From Gammaproteobacteria bacterium (lineage in GTDB: Bacteria > Pseudomonadota > Gammaproteobacteria > Ga0077536): 64,000 bases of DNA. The stretch covers positions 33,501-97,500 of the forward strand of contig JACKNG010000007.1 in assembly GCA_024235015.1 (NCBI GenBank), in the 5' to 3' direction. The translations under genes were made by a program, and so were the position numbers. The notes under the pieces were generated by a model that worked only from the letters and a program-made list of their open reading frames with translations, was not told where the DNA came from and did no database searches. Position 1 is the stretch's first letter. Each line of letters begins with the position of its first letter. Shown piece after piece: positions 7,984 through 18,043 of this stretch.

Positions 7984-9944
7984 GTTCTGCATTCCGTCGT
8001 GCCGGTCGCGCCCGCGGCCGGGATCGGGGGCATCACGCTGGTGATGCGGGTGATGTCGCGTCCCAGCCGCCATTCGTAGACCGCGGCATAGAACAAGGCT
8101 CGTCTCACGTAGCGGCGCGTCTCGGTGAACGGGATCGTGTCGATCCAGATCGCGGCCGGGGTGCAGTGCTCGCCCTGCCACTGGCGCACGCGGTGAGGGC
8201 CGGCATTATACGCTGCGGCGGCCATGGCGAAGTTGCCGCCGAAGCGCGCGATCATGCGCGCCAGGTAGCTCGCGCCGAGCGCGATGTTGGTCTCCGCGTC
8301 GTAGAGCCTGTTCATGCGATCGAGACGGATGCCGACGCGGCGCGCTGTTTCGCGCGCGGTCGCGGGCATGAGCTGCATCAGGCCGAGGGCACCGGCGGGG
8401 GAACGCGCATCGACGACGAAGGCCGACTCGGAGCGGATGATGGCCATGACCCGCGCCGGGTCGACTTCGCGGCGCCGGCCGTGCTCGATGGCCAGCGCGT
8501 GGTAGAGCGTGGGGAAGCGCAGTTCGAGATCGTTCCAGGAACGCGCGCGGCCGAGGGCGAAGATGGCCTGGTTCTGCCAGCCCCAGTCCGCCGCCACCGC
8601 CGCCGCGACCTCGAGTTCGCGATGCTCCATGTGTTCGAGTTCGTAGTACCACTCGCGGCGCGCCTGGTAGCGCCGGTCCAGCAGGTAGAGTTCGTGGGCG
8701 CGGGCGAGGCCGGGGCGGGCGCGCAGGGTGGCCAGCTCGGCGGCACTGGCGGCAACCGCCTGGTGACCGAATTCGTAATCGAGCCCGAGGGCGTCGGCGG
8801 CGAGGAAACCGTAGTAGTCGCGTTCGCGGGCGAGCACCGCGAGCAACTCGTGGGCGGCCTCGTCCTGGCCGGTGTGCTGCAGGGCGCGGGCGCGCCAGTA
8901 GCGCCAGCGCAGGGCGTCGACTTCGAGCGGCGGTGCTGCCGTCCAGCGCACGAGTTCGGGCCAGGCCCGCGCGACCAGCGCCTCGCGGATGCGGTAGCGC
9001 TCGACGGCCGCGTCCACGCTGGTCTCGGGCACGGCATCGAGCAGGCCGATGCGGCGCGGGTGGTCGGAGCCGGCGGCGGCGATGGCCAGCGCCGCGGCGG
9101 CGGCGCCGCGCTCGGCCGCGGTGAAGGCATGCCGGGTCAGGACGGCGTGCCAGGCGCGCTCCGCGCCGTCGACGTCCTTGCGCGCTAGGCGACGCAGGGC
9201 GTGGAGGAGGATTTCGCGGGTCGGTGCGTCGTCGCCGAGGTCGCCGCGCGCGAGCACGCCGGCCGGATGCGCGTGTGCCTCCAGCCACAGTGCGGCCAGG
9301 GCCTGCCGTTGGGGCGACTCCAGGCGCCGTGCGAGGTAGCGCGCCAGGCTGCCGTGGCCGGCCTGCATGGCGAGGCGGATGCGCGCCCACACCAGGTCGT
9401 CATCCAGCGCCGGGCTCGCATAGAGCCGCGCGAACGCCGGGTCGCAGGCATCGGGCAGGGAGTCGCCGCTCAGCCAGATCGCGCGGGTGTCGGCGATGAC
9501 GCCGTCGCCCTGGCCGGTCTCGATGCGGGCGCGCAGCTGCTGGCAGCGCATCGCGAGGTCGTCCACCGGGCGATAGAACTCGAGGAAGTCCTGCCAACGC
9601 TGGCCGCGGACGAGTTGTTCGAGCCATTCACGCCTGAGGGTGGTCGCCAGCAGCGAACCGTCCCAGGCGCTGAGGAACTCCCGCACGGCCTCGCGTGGAT
9701 AGGCGTGCAGGCGCCGCCGCAGGTCGTAGTAGCGGTAATAGGGATAGAGCGGGTAATCCTCGAGGCCGGCGACGAGTTCGGCGGCGCGCTGGTGGTGGCC
9801 GGCCTTCTGCGCGGCGAGTACGGCTTCGAAGCGGGTGCGTGCCGCCGCCCAGTGTTCGTCGGGGGCGGCAATCACGCTGCTGGCCAGCTGGAGCAGGACG
9901 GTCAGGAGTACGAACCGCGTGCGGCGCGCGTGCGATGTCGGCAT
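7980..9944 (-). CDS. slt: Soluble lytic murein transglycosylase
   Basis: A 654-residue periplasmic lytic transglycosylase that cleaves the MurNAc-GlcNAc bond with 1,6-anhydro ring formation. It has a signal peptide (about 1-26), a long alpha-superhelical middle part like Slt70, and a C-terminal SLT domain with the catalytic Glu in IIRSESAF followed by AGALGLMQLMP and YNAGPHRV. Length is close to E. coli Slt. It is the first gene of its operon. The anhydro-muropeptides it makes are the source of the substrate of AnmK, whose gene lies near the other end of the window. Confidence 0.94.
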   Translation of the reverse strand: MPTSHARRTRFVLLTVLLQLASSVIAAPDEHWAAARTRFEAVLAAQKAGHHQRAAELVAGLEDYPLYPYYRYYDLRRRLHAYPREAVREFLSAWDGSLLATTLRREWLEQLVRGQRWQDFLEFYRPVDDLAMRCQQLRARIETGQGDGVIADTRAIWLSGDSLPDACDPAFARLYASPALDDDLVWARIRLAMQAGHGSLARYLARRLESPQRQALAALWLEAHAHPAGVLARGDLGDDAPTREILLHALRRLARKDVDGAERAWHAVLTRHAFTAAERGAAAAALAIAAAGSDHPRRIGLLDAVPETSVDAAVERYRIREALVARAWPELVRWTAAPPLEVDALRWRYWRARALQHTGQDEAAHELLAVLARERDYYGFLAADALGLDYEFGHQAVAASAAELATLRARPGLARAHELYLLDRRYQARREWYYELEHMEHRELEVAAAVAADWGWQNQAIFALGRARSWNDLELRFPTLYHALAIEHGRRREVDPARVMAIIRSESAFVVDARSPAGALGLMQLMPATARETARRVGIRLDRMNRLYDAETNIALGASYLARMIARFGGNFAMAAAAYNAGPHRVRQWQGEHCTPAAIWIDTIPFTETRRYVRRALFYAAVYEWRLGRDITRITSVMPPIPAAGATGTTECRT

Positions 9945-9968
9945 GGATCGGGGGCGGGAAGTGCTGGC

Positions 9969-9976
9969 TCTATACT
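9969..9976. promoter_or_regulatory. Possible -10 elements in the slt/CULT divergent region
   Basis: The 170-base gap between slt and the CULT gene contains TCTATACT. It reads TATACT on the plus strand (9971-9976) and TATAGA on the minus strand (9974-9969), each one base off the sigma-70 -10 consensus. The minus reading would give a leader of roughly 20 bases for slt. No convincing -35 box pairs with either, so this is a weak call. Confidence 0.3.
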
Positions 9977-10114
9977 GCTCGGGTCGGGCGCTGCCGACGA
10001 CGTTGCTACCCTAGCACGCGGGTGCCGTGCCCGGCGATGCAGACTGCGGTGCCGCGCGCCGCGCGGCGGCCGGGCGGGGCGGACGCGCGCAGGCCCCGGG
10101 AGGTCATCGCCAGC

Positions 10115-10519
10115 ATGCTGTTCGATGCAGGAGACGCCGCCGCAGACGGCGCGCCGGGCACCCACGCTACGGCGGGCGTGGTACCGGGCGTCGACGCCCG
10201 CCGCTGGCGGCTGCGATGCCGCGGCTGCGGCCACGTGCTCGCGGCACCGGCCTGGCGCGTGCAGATCGACGGCCGCGAGCGGCACGAGCGCACCAACCCG
10301 CTCGGCCTGCGCTTCGCCTTGCGCCTGTACGCTGCCGCGCCCGGCTGTCGCGGCAGCGGTGCACCGAGCGCGGCGCACAGCTGGTTCCCGCCGTGCGCCT
10401 GGCAGGTGCTGGTGTGCGGCGGCTGTGGCGAGCATCGCGGCTGGCGCTTCGACGGCGCCGCGACCAGCGGCTTCGTCGCCCTGATCATCGAAGCCATCGT
10501 GGAGGAAGCTTACGAGTGA
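10115..10519 (+). CDS. Cereblon-like CULT-domain zinc protein
   Basis: A 134-residue protein made almost wholly of a CULT domain, the thalidomide-binding fold of human cereblon. Two CxxC knuckles (Cys35/38 and Cys101/104) should hold one zinc. The ligand cage is intact: His88, Trp90, Trp96 and Trp110 with Phe112 match cereblon His378, Trp380, Trp386, Trp400 and Phe402; the loop between the first two Trp reads FPPCA instead of FPGYA. A TNPLG segment (60-64) also matches bacterial CULT proteins. The first ~28 residues look disordered. ATG 10115 is chosen because GGGAGG (10098-10103) precedes it. It runs into the nitroreductase gene by a 3-base overlap. Family members bind uracil-like and imide ligands; the natural role in bacteria is unknown. 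Confidence 0.85.
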   Translation: MLFDAGDAAADGAPGTHATAGVVPGVDARRWRLRCRGCGHVLAAPAWRVQIDGRERHERTNPLGLRFALRLYAAAPGCRGSGAPSAAHSWFPPCAWQVLVCGGCGEHRGWRFDGAATSGFVALIIEAIVEEAYE

Positions 10520-11097
10520 GTGTCGAGAGCTATGCGGACGACGAACGGGCAGTGGTCGAGCGCGTGCTGCGCGAGCGTCGTACCGTGCACGACTTCCGGC
10601 CCGAGGCGGTCCCCGAGTCGCTGGTCGAGCGCGCGCTCGAACTGGCGCGCTGGGCACCCAACCACCATCGTACCGAGCCGTGGCGGTTCTACCTGCTGGG
10701 GCCGCGCGCGCGGGCCGCGATTGCAGAACTCAATGCCGGGCTGGTCGCTGCGCGCCAGGGCGAGCGCGCGGCGGAGATCAAGCTCAAGCGTTGGCAGGCA
10801 GTGCCGGGCTGGCTGGTCATGACGTCGTCGGCGAGTGTCGACGCCCTGCGCGAGCAGGAGGACTACGCGGCCTGCTGCTGTGCGGCGCAGAACTTCATGC
10901 TCGCCTTGTGGAGCGCCGGGGTCGGGGTCAAGTGGACCACGGGTGCGGTGGTGCGCGAGGCCGGGTTCGCCGACATCGTCGGCCTCGACCCCCTGGCCGA
11001 ACGTGTCGTCGGCCTGTTCTGGTACGGCTGGCCCGCCGGGCCGCTCACCGAGCAGCAGCGCCGCCCACTCGATGCCTGCCTCGTGCGACGCGCTTGA
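10516..11097 (+). CDS. Nitroreductase-family flavoprotein
   Basis: A 193-residue FMN-dependent oxidoreductase of the short YdjA-like type. It begins with RRTVHDF (FMN-contacting Arg pattern), then ARWAPNHHRTEPWRF near 46-60, a standard FMN-binding segment, and a C-terminal GLFWYGWP. Substrates of this group range from nitroaromatics to quinones and dehydroamino acids; none can be fixed here. The GTG start overlaps the CULT stop, so the two are likely co-translated, and the YjbQ gene starts 11 bases after its stop. Confidence 0.85.
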   Translation: MSVESYADDERAVVERVLRERRTVHDFRPEAVPESLVERALELARWAPNHHRTEPWRFYLLGPRARAAIAELNAGLVAARQGERAAEIKLKRWQAVPGWLVMTSSASVDALREQEDYAACCCAAQNFMLALWSAGVGVKWTTGAVVREAGFADIVGLDPLAERVVGLFWYGWPAGPLTEQQRRPLDACLVRRA

Positions 11098-11107
11098 GCC
11101 GCCGGGG

Positions 11108-11530
11108 GTGAGCGTCCACGCGGTCGATCTCGAGGTCACGACCCGCGGCCGGGGCTTCGTCGAGCTGAGCGACGAACTCGCCGCCGCGGTGCGCGACAGT
11201 GGTGTCGTGACCGGCCTGTGTGCGCTCGCCATCGCCCATACCAGCGCCTCGCTGGTGGTGTGCGAGAACGCCGACGGCGAGGTTCTGCGCGACCTCGAGC
11301 GGTTCATGAGCCGGCTGGTGGTCGACGGTGACGCGCTGTTCCGTCACGACGTCGAGGGGCCCGACGACATGCCCGCCCACGTGCGCAGCGTCCTGACCCT
11401 GACCGACATCACCCTGCCGGTGCGCGACGGGCGGCTGGTCCTCGGCACCTGGCAGGGCGTGTTCCTGTGGGAACACCGCGCGCGGGCGCACCGGCGGCGG
11501 CTCACGGTGACCGTGCTGGGCGAACCCTGA
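11108..11530 (+). CDS. YjbQ/UPF0047-family protein
   Basis: A 140-residue protein with the YjbQ family pattern: IAHTSASLVVCEN, then FRHDVEGPDDMPAHVRS with the conserved acidic and His residues, and LGTWQGVFLWEHR at the end. Some members show weak thiamine-phosphate synthase activity and complement thiE mutants; the real role is unsettled. GTG at 11108 gives the family's usual length of about 138-140; the ATG at 11072 would add 12 residues inside the upstream gene. It ends 9 bases before the opposing hemH. Confidence 0.85.
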   Translation: MSVHAVDLEVTTRGRGFVELSDELAAAVRDSGVVTGLCALAIAHTSASLVVCENADGEVLRDLERFMSRLVVDGDALFRHDVEGPDDMPAHVRSVLTLTDITLPVRDGRLVLGTWQGVFLWEHRARAHRRRLTVTVLGEP

Positions 11531-11539
11531 GTCCAGGCG

Positions 11540-12637
11540 TCACTGCCCGCCCAGGTCGCGGGCGCGGGCGGCAACGCCGGCGCGGGCAGCGGCAGTGACG
11601 GCGTCGGGCGGATAGGTCCATCCGGCGAGGTGGTCGCCGACGATGCCGGCCAGCGCTTCGACGTGCGCCGCGCTGTCGTTCAGGGCCGGGATGTAGCGCA
11701 GCGTGCCGCCGCCCGCGTCCTTGAAGGTCGCGGCGTTCTGCAGTGCGATCTCTTCCAGCGTCTCCAGGCAATCGACCGCGAAGCCCGGGCACATGACGTC
11801 GATGTCACCGACCCCGGCCGCGCCCCAGGCGCGCAGGGTCTGGTCGGTGTAGGGCTCGAGCCAGCGTTTCGGTCCCACGCGCGATTGGAAACTCAGCTGC
11901 CAGGCGTCGTCGGCGAGGGCGAGGCGCGTCGCCAGCAGGCGCGCGGTCGCGTGGCACTGGCAGTGGTAGGGATCGCCGGCGAGGAAGGTGTCGCGCGGGA
12001 TGCCGTGGAAGGACAGCAGCAGGCGTTCGCCGCGCGGGTGTGCCGCCCAATGCGACTCCGCGCTGGCGGCGAGTGCCTCGATATAGCGCGGATCGGCGTG
12101 GTAGTCGGCGATGGTGCGCAACTCCGGTACCCAGCGCCGCCGCGCGAGCGCGGCGAAGACCGCGTCGTTGACCGAGGCCGTGGTGGCCGCGGCGTACTGC
12201 GGATAGAGCGGTACGACCAGGATGCGCCGCGCCTCGGCGGCGAGCAGGCCGTCGAGGGCGGCCGCGATGGACGGCCGGCCGTAGCGCATGCCGAGGGCCA
12301 CCTCGACGGTCTCGCCGTGGCCGTCGCGCAGGGTGGCGGCGAGCGCGTCGCGCAGGCGTTCCGAGGTGCGCAGCAGGGGTGAACCGTCGGCGCCCCAGAT
12401 GGCCTGGTAGGCATGGGCCGAGCGGCGCGGCCGGGTGCGCAGGATGATGCCGTGGAGCAGCGGCAGCCACAGCCAGCGCGGCAGTTCGACCACCCGCGGA
12501 TCGGCGAGGAACTCGGCCAGGTAGCGCCGCACGGCGGCGGTGGTCGGGGCGTCGGGCGTGCCGAGATTGACGAGCAGCACGCCGGTACGCGGGGCCTGGC
12601 CGTGGCGGAAATCGGCGCGGCCGAGGTAGCGGCTCAC
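11540..12637 (-). CDS. hemH: Ferrochelatase
   Basis: HemH inserts ferrous iron into protoporphyrin IX, the last step of protohaem synthesis. The 365-residue product has VLLVNLGTP at its start, the metal-site His in LLSFHGIP, YHCQCHATARLL, SFQSRVGPKRWLEP and the acidic CPGFAVDCLETLEEI segment containing the second active-site residue. A GTG at 12637 with a GGAG 8 bases upstream fixes a start that matches family length; the reading frame stays open further upstream but that part is not conserved. It converges on the YjbQ gene and is divergent from a cupin gene. hemB, hemL and hemJ lie elsewhere in the window. Confidence 0.93.
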   Translation of the reverse strand: MSRYLGRADFRHGQAPRTGVLLVNLGTPDAPTTAAVRRYLAEFLADPRVVELPRWLWLPLLHGIILRTRPRRSAHAYQAIWGADGSPLLRTSERLRDALAATLRDGHGETVEVALGMRYGRPSIAAALDGLLAAEARRILVVPLYPQYAAATTASVNDAVFAALARRRWVPELRTIADYHADPRYIEALAASAESHWAAHPRGERLLLSFHGIPRDTFLAGDPYHCQCHATARLLATRLALADDAWQLSFQSRVGPKRWLEPYTDQTLRAWGAAGVGDIDVMCPGFAVDCLETLEEIALQNAATFKDAGGGTLRYIPALNDSAAHVEALAGIVGDHLAGWTYPPDAVTAAARAGVAARARDLGGQ

Positions 12638-12784
12638 GCGGCGTCTCCGACGATGGCGCGGCGCATGCCGGCGGGCGCGCACGGGCCTGGGCACTGCGGG
12701 TCGATGCACATAAACTGGTTTCCTCGATGCCCGCGCCTTGCGCACGGGCCGTTTCGCCCATCCCTGCTGCGCTGCCCCGGTTCG

Positions 12785-13144
12785 ATGTTCGTCAAGTCAC
12801 TGTCCGCCTGTCCGCCGCTCGTCGCCAACGACGGTTGCACCCTGCGCGAGGTGCTGCATCCGAAGAACGATCCGATCGCGTTGCCCTATTCGCTGGCAGT
12901 GGCCGAGGTGGCGGTCGGTGAACAGAGCTATCGCCACCGCCTGGCCCAGGACGAAGTCTACTATGTCCTCGCCGGACGCGGCCTGATGCACGTCGACGGC
13001 GAGACGCGCGAACTCGGGCCCGGCGACGCGGTGTTCATCGCCGGCGGCAAGGTGCAGTGGATCGAGAACGCGGGCGCGGAGACGCTGCGTTTCGTCGCGC
13101 TGGTCAGTCCGCCCTGGCGCGCGGAGGACGACGAGCGCCTGTGA
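12785..13144 (+). CDS. Small single-domain cupin protein
   Basis: A 119-residue cupin with the barrel motifs (RHRLAQDEVYYVLAGRG and PGDAVFIAGGKVQWIENAG). Of the four usual metal ligands only His51 and Glu57 remain; the second His of motif 1 is Leu53 and the motif 2 His is Gln91. Metal binding may therefore be lost or altered. The fold is like mannose-6-phosphate-isomerase-type sensor or carbohydrate-binding cupins, but no substrate can be given. It is divergent from hemH and ends 33 bases before the opposing ABC permease gene. Confidence 0.78.
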   Translation: MFVKSLSACPPLVANDGCTLREVLHPKNDPIALPYSLAVAEVAVGEQSYRHRLAQDEVYYVLAGRGLMHVDGETRELGPGDAVFIAGGKVQWIENAGAETLRFVALVSPPWRAEDDERL

Positions 13145-13177
13145 GCCGGTGGCAGCGTTCGCCGTGGCCGCGCGCCA

Positions 13178-15672
13178 TCATCCCGCACCGGCGGCGCGCA
13201 GGCCCTGCATCACCGACTGGCGGTGAGTGCGCCAGACCACCACGCTGCCGGCCGCGCTGACGCCGCCGATGCCGGCGAGGATGCCGAGCACGGGGATGCG
13301 CCAGTCGGGCAGCCAGGGCATGTCGAAGACTTCGCTCGCGAGCAGCCAGCCGGTGGCCAGTGCACCCAGCGCACCGAGTGCGCCGGCGACGGCGCCGAGC
13401 AGCACGAATTCGACCAGCATGCTCGTGGTGATGAAGCGGCGCGGCGCACCCAGGGTCTTGAGCAGGACGACGTCGAGCACGCGCTCGCGCTGGCTGGCCT
13501 GGACCGCCGCGGCCAGCACCAGCACGCCGGCGACCAGGGCGAAAGCGGCCACCCAGCCGAGCGCGCCGGCGACCCGTTCCATGACCTGGCGCACCTGGCG
13601 CATCAGGGCGTCGACATCGATCACGGTGACGCTGGGGAAACGCTGCACCAGCGCTGCCAGCAGCGGTGTCTGGTCCGGCGGCAGGTAGAAGCTCGTGATC
13701 CAGGTTGCCGGCGCGTCCGCCAGCAACTCGGGCGTGGTGACGACGAAGAAATTGACTTCGAAGTTGTCCCATTCGACTCCGCGCAGGCTGGTCACCACGC
13801 CGCTGACGGTGCGGTCGGCGACGCTGAATTCGAGGGTGTCGCCGAGGGCGATGCCGAGCCGTTCGGCGAGGCCTCGTTCGACCGACATCTCGCCCGTCGC
13901 CGCCGGCGACCACCAGCGGCCGTCCAGCAACACGTTGTCGGGCTTGAGGGTGCTCGCCCACGACAGGTTGAACTCGCGATCGGCGAGACGCCGCGCGCGC
14001 GGATCCTCGTAGGCATCGGGATCGACCGCGTGCGTGCCGATGCGCACCAGGCGCCCACGCACCATGGGATAGAACTCGACGCCGGCGTGGCCACGCGCGG
14101 CGAGGAAATCGCGCACGGCGGCGACCTCGTCGGGCTGGATGTTGATCAGGAACTGGTTGGGCGCCCGCGGCGGCAGGCGTGCACGCCACTGCCCGAGGAG
14201 ATCGTCGCGGACCAGGCCGAGCAGCAACAGCACGGCGATACCGAGGCCGATGGCGGTCGTCTGCACCACGCTCAGGCGAGCGCGGCGGGCGACGTTGGCG
14301 AGACCGAAGCGCCAGCTCATCGCGGTGCGTCCACGCATGCCGCCGAGTGCGCGCACCACCAGCCAGGCGACCCCGGCGACGACCAGCGCCGCGCCCATCA
14401 TGCCGGCGAAGACCAGGGCGATCAGGCGCGGATTGCCGGTGTGCCAGGGTGCGATCAGGGCGACCGCCGCGATCATGCCGAGGACGCGCGTGCCGCTGCG
14501 GGCCGGGATGCCGGCGCGGTCGCGATTCAGGATCGCGATCACGGGTTGACGCGTCAACGCCGTCAGCGCGGGCAGGGCGAAGCCGCCCAGCACCACCATC
14601 GCGACCCAGGCCCCGTGCAGCAGCGGCAACCACGGCAGGCGGGTGTCGAGACGCGCCGCCGGTGGCAGCAAGTGGCCGAGCAGGACCTCGTGCACGGCCC
14701 AGGCGAGGCCGTCACCGAGCACCGTCGCGGTCGCCGCCAGCAACAGGATCTCGAGCGCCAGCACGCCGGCGATGCGGCGTCGCGCGAGCCCGAGCGTCTT
14801 GAGGATGGCGACGGTGTGCGCGTGGTGTTCGCTGTAGGCGCCTGCCGCCAGCGCGATGCCGATGGTGGCGAGGAGGATGCCGGCGAAGGCCGCCAGGGCG
14901 AGAAAGCGTTCGGCCTGGGTGAAGGCGCTTTCCATCTCCGGCCGCGAATCGCGTGGATCGAGCAGGCGATCGCCGCCAGCAGGTTCGAAGCCGGCGCGGA
15001 AGGTGTCGACGGCCCCCGGCGGGCCGGCCATGAGCAGGGTGTAGCTGGCCCGGCTGCCCGGTACGATCAAGCCGGTCGCAGCGAGGTCGGTGAGGTTCAT
15101 CATCACGCGCGGGGCGAGCGAGAAGACGTCGCCGCCGCGGTCGGGTTCGAGCACCAGCACCGCGGCCAGGGGTAACTCGCTGCGCCCGATGGCGAGCGTG
15201 TCACCGACGGCCAGACCGAGCAGCTGGCACAGGCGCGGATCGCCCCATACCGTGCCCGGTTCGGGACCGCCGCCCGCCGCCCGTGGACGCGCGCCGAGGG
15301 CGTCGGCGACGAGTGGCTCGCCGCGCAGCGGGTAGGCGTCGTCGACCGCCTTCAAGCGCACCAGCTGCAGGCGGTCGCCGAAGGCGACCACGCTGCGCAG
15401 GGTCACCGTCGCGGCGGTGGCGAGGCCCGCGGCGCGGGCGCGCGCGATGGTCGCGGCCGGGATGGGGTCGCGGCTGGTGAGGGCGAGATCGCCGGCCAGC
15501 AGGGCGCTCGATTCGGCCAGCATGACGCGCTCGACGCGCGCCACCAGCAGGTTGATCGAGGTCGCGCTGGCCACCGCTACGACCGCGGCCAGCAGCATCA
15601 CCAGCAGGCGACCGCTGGCGAGATCACGCCTGAGCAGGCGCAGGGCGAACAGGGGCAGCCGCGCAGGTGGCG

Positions 15673-15676
<4 letters not shown>
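13178..15676 (-). CDS. ybbP: FtsX-like ABC transporter permease (YbbP type)
   Basis: An 832-residue inner-membrane protein with two FtsX modules. It has an N-terminal transmembrane helix, a large periplasmic MacB-like domain, a core of several membrane spans in the middle, a second periplasmic region (about 480-690) and C-terminal spans. This is the ten-helix YbbP/type VII layout, slightly longer than E. coli YbbP. It starts 4 bases within the ATPase gene and forms one unit with it. Type VII systems transmit conformational changes or extract lipoproteins rather than move solutes; the substrate of YbbAP is not firmly known. Synteny with tesA supports orthology. Confidence 0.88.
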
Positions 15677-16383
<707 letters not shown>

Positions 16384-17001
16384 GCTCGTGCCGGGGCTAT
16401 GGGCTGCGGCCGGAGAAAGGGCCGTGGGTGTCGCCGGGCCGGTCCTGATCCTGGGGGACAGCCTGAGCGCGGGTTACGGTATCAGTCGCGAGGACGCGTG
16501 GCCGCGCTTGCTCGGCCAGCGCATGCGCGAAGAAGGCTATCGGCAATCCGTCGTCAATGCCAGCATCAGCGGCGAGACCACAGCCGGCGGCGCACGCCGG
16601 CTGCCCGCGCTGCTCGAGGCGCATCACCCGGCGGTGGTCGTCATCGCGCTTGGCGCCAACGACGGCCTGCGTGGCATTGGCGTCGACGAACTCGAGCGCA
16701 ACCTCCGCGACATGATCGCGCGCTCGCGTGCCGCCGGCGCCACCGTGGTGCTGGTCAAGGTACGCATACCGCCCAACTACGGACCTCGTTACACTGACGC
16801 TTTCGAGGGCGTGTACGACGCATTGTCGGCACGCGGCGAGGTCGTCCCGGCACCGTTCCTGCTGGAACGCTTCGCGACCCGCAACGATGCCTTCCAGGCT
16901 GACGGCCTGCACCCGGTCGCCGCGGTGCAGGGCGACATCGTTGCGACCGTGTGGCCGGCGATCGCTGCCGCTCTCGATACAGCCACGGAGACCAGCGTCC
17001 C

Positions 17002-17595
17002 TTGAAGTTCTGCAGCCGTTGCGGGTCCGAGCACATGGTCTGGCGGGTGCCGGAGGGCGACAACCGCCCGCGGCACGTGTGCGACAGTTGCAGCGAGATC
17101 TTCTACCAGAACCCCAACATCGTCGCCGGCTGCGTGCCGGTATGGGGCGAGCAGATCCTGCTGTGCAAGCGCGCCATCGAGCCGCGCTACGGCCTGTGGA
17201 CCCTGCCGGCCGGGTTCATGGAGAACGGTGAGACCACCGCCGAGGCCGCCGCGCGCGAGACCTGGGAAGAGGCCTCGACGCGGGTCGAGGTGGGCGAGTT
17301 GTTCGCGGTGTTCAACCTGCCGCAGATCAACCAGGTCTACATGATGTTCCTGGCCGTCATGCCGGCGCTCGAGTTCGGGCCGGGTACCGAGAGCCTCGAC
17401 TGCCGGCTCTACGACGAGCCCGACATCCCGTGGGATCAACTGGCCTTTCCGACCATCACCCACACCCTGCGCTATTTCTTCGACGACCGGCGCCGGGGCA
17501 GCTACTCGCTGCACTTCGCCGACATCGTGCGCGAAGGCGGGGAGACCATCCTGCTGGCGCGTCGCGACGCCGCCGGCCCGGACGCCGAACCCTGA
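17002..17595 (+). CDS. Zinc-ribbon NUDIX hydrolase
   Basis: A 197-residue protein with an N-terminal zinc ribbon (Cys4, Cys7, Cys27, Cys30) and a NUDIX domain. The NUDIX box reads GFMENGETTAEAAARETWEEAS, keeping the REx2EE metal-binding core but with Ala/Ser where the final Gly usually is. Zinc-ribbon NUDIX enzymes of this kind act on NADH, ADP-ribose or FAD-type diphosphates; the exact substrate cannot be read. The start is TTG within the tesA stop (TTGA), with GGAG at 16987-16990 upstream. The HIT-family gene follows. Confidence 0.87.
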   Translation: MKFCSRCGSEHMVWRVPEGDNRPRHVCDSCSEIFYQNPNIVAGCVPVWGEQILLCKRAIEPRYGLWTLPAGFMENGETTAEAAARETWEEASTRVEVGELFAVFNLPQINQVYMMFLAVMPALEFGPGTESLDCRLYDEPDIPWDQLAFPTITHTLRYFFDDRRRGSYSLHFADIVREGGETILLARRDAAGPDAEP

Positions 17596-17648
17596 TCGCC
17601 ACGCGCCCGCGGCGGGCGCGTGCCCAGCATTCGACCGAGGAGGATTCC

Positions 17649-17993
17649 ATGAGCGAGCCGACCCTGTTCGAGCGCATCATTGCGCGCGAGATCCCCGCCG
17701 ACATCGTGTACGAGGACGAACGCGTGATCGCCTTTCGCGACATCAACCCGCAGGCGCCCATGCACATCCTGGTGTGCCCCAAGAAACCCATCCCCAAGGT
17801 CGCCGATGCCGCGGCCGCGGACGACGAACTACTCGGTTACGTGCTGCGCAAGGCGGGGGAGATCGCGACCGCCGAGGGTCACGGCGAGGGTTTCAGGCTG
17901 GTCGTCAACAACGGTGCGCCGGTCGGGCAGACCGTGTTCCACATCCACGTGCACGTACTGGGCGGCCGCGGCTTCGGCTGGCCGCCGGGTTGA
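17649..17993 (+). CDS. HIT-family (HINT-type) nucleotide hydrolase
   Basis: A 114-residue histidine-triad protein. The catalytic motif is HIHVHV (His98, His100, His102) preceded by GQTVF, which identifies the HINT/HinT branch that hydrolyses purine nucleoside phosphoramidates. Length matches E. coli HinT (119). A strong GAGGAGGA Shine-Dalgarno (17637-17644) lies just before ATG 17649. It follows the NUDIX gene and ends just before a hairpin shared with the convergent rho gene. Confidence 0.92.
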   Translation: MSEPTLFERIIAREIPADIVYEDERVIAFRDINPQAPMHILVCPKKPIPKVADAAAADDELLGYVLRKAGEIATAEGHGEGFRLVVNNGAPVGQTVFHIHVHVLGGRGFGWPPG

Positions 17994-18024
17994 GGCGGGC
18001 GGGTTCCGCCAGCTTGTCGACGAC

Positions 18025-18043
18025 GACGGGCGCAGCGCCCGTC
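18025..18043. terminator. Hairpin between the convergent HIT gene and rho
   Basis: GACGGGCGC and GCGCCCGTC form a 9-base inverted repeat around a single A, overlapping the last bases of the rho stop codon. It can fold on either strand, but neither side has a T-run, so it is probably a weak bidirectional terminator. Confidence 0.4.

Noticed and set aside
13223..15175. A 650-residue plus-strand frame over ybbP
   Set aside because: It is a shadow of the permease gene; the His/Gln/Arg-rich translation has no family features.
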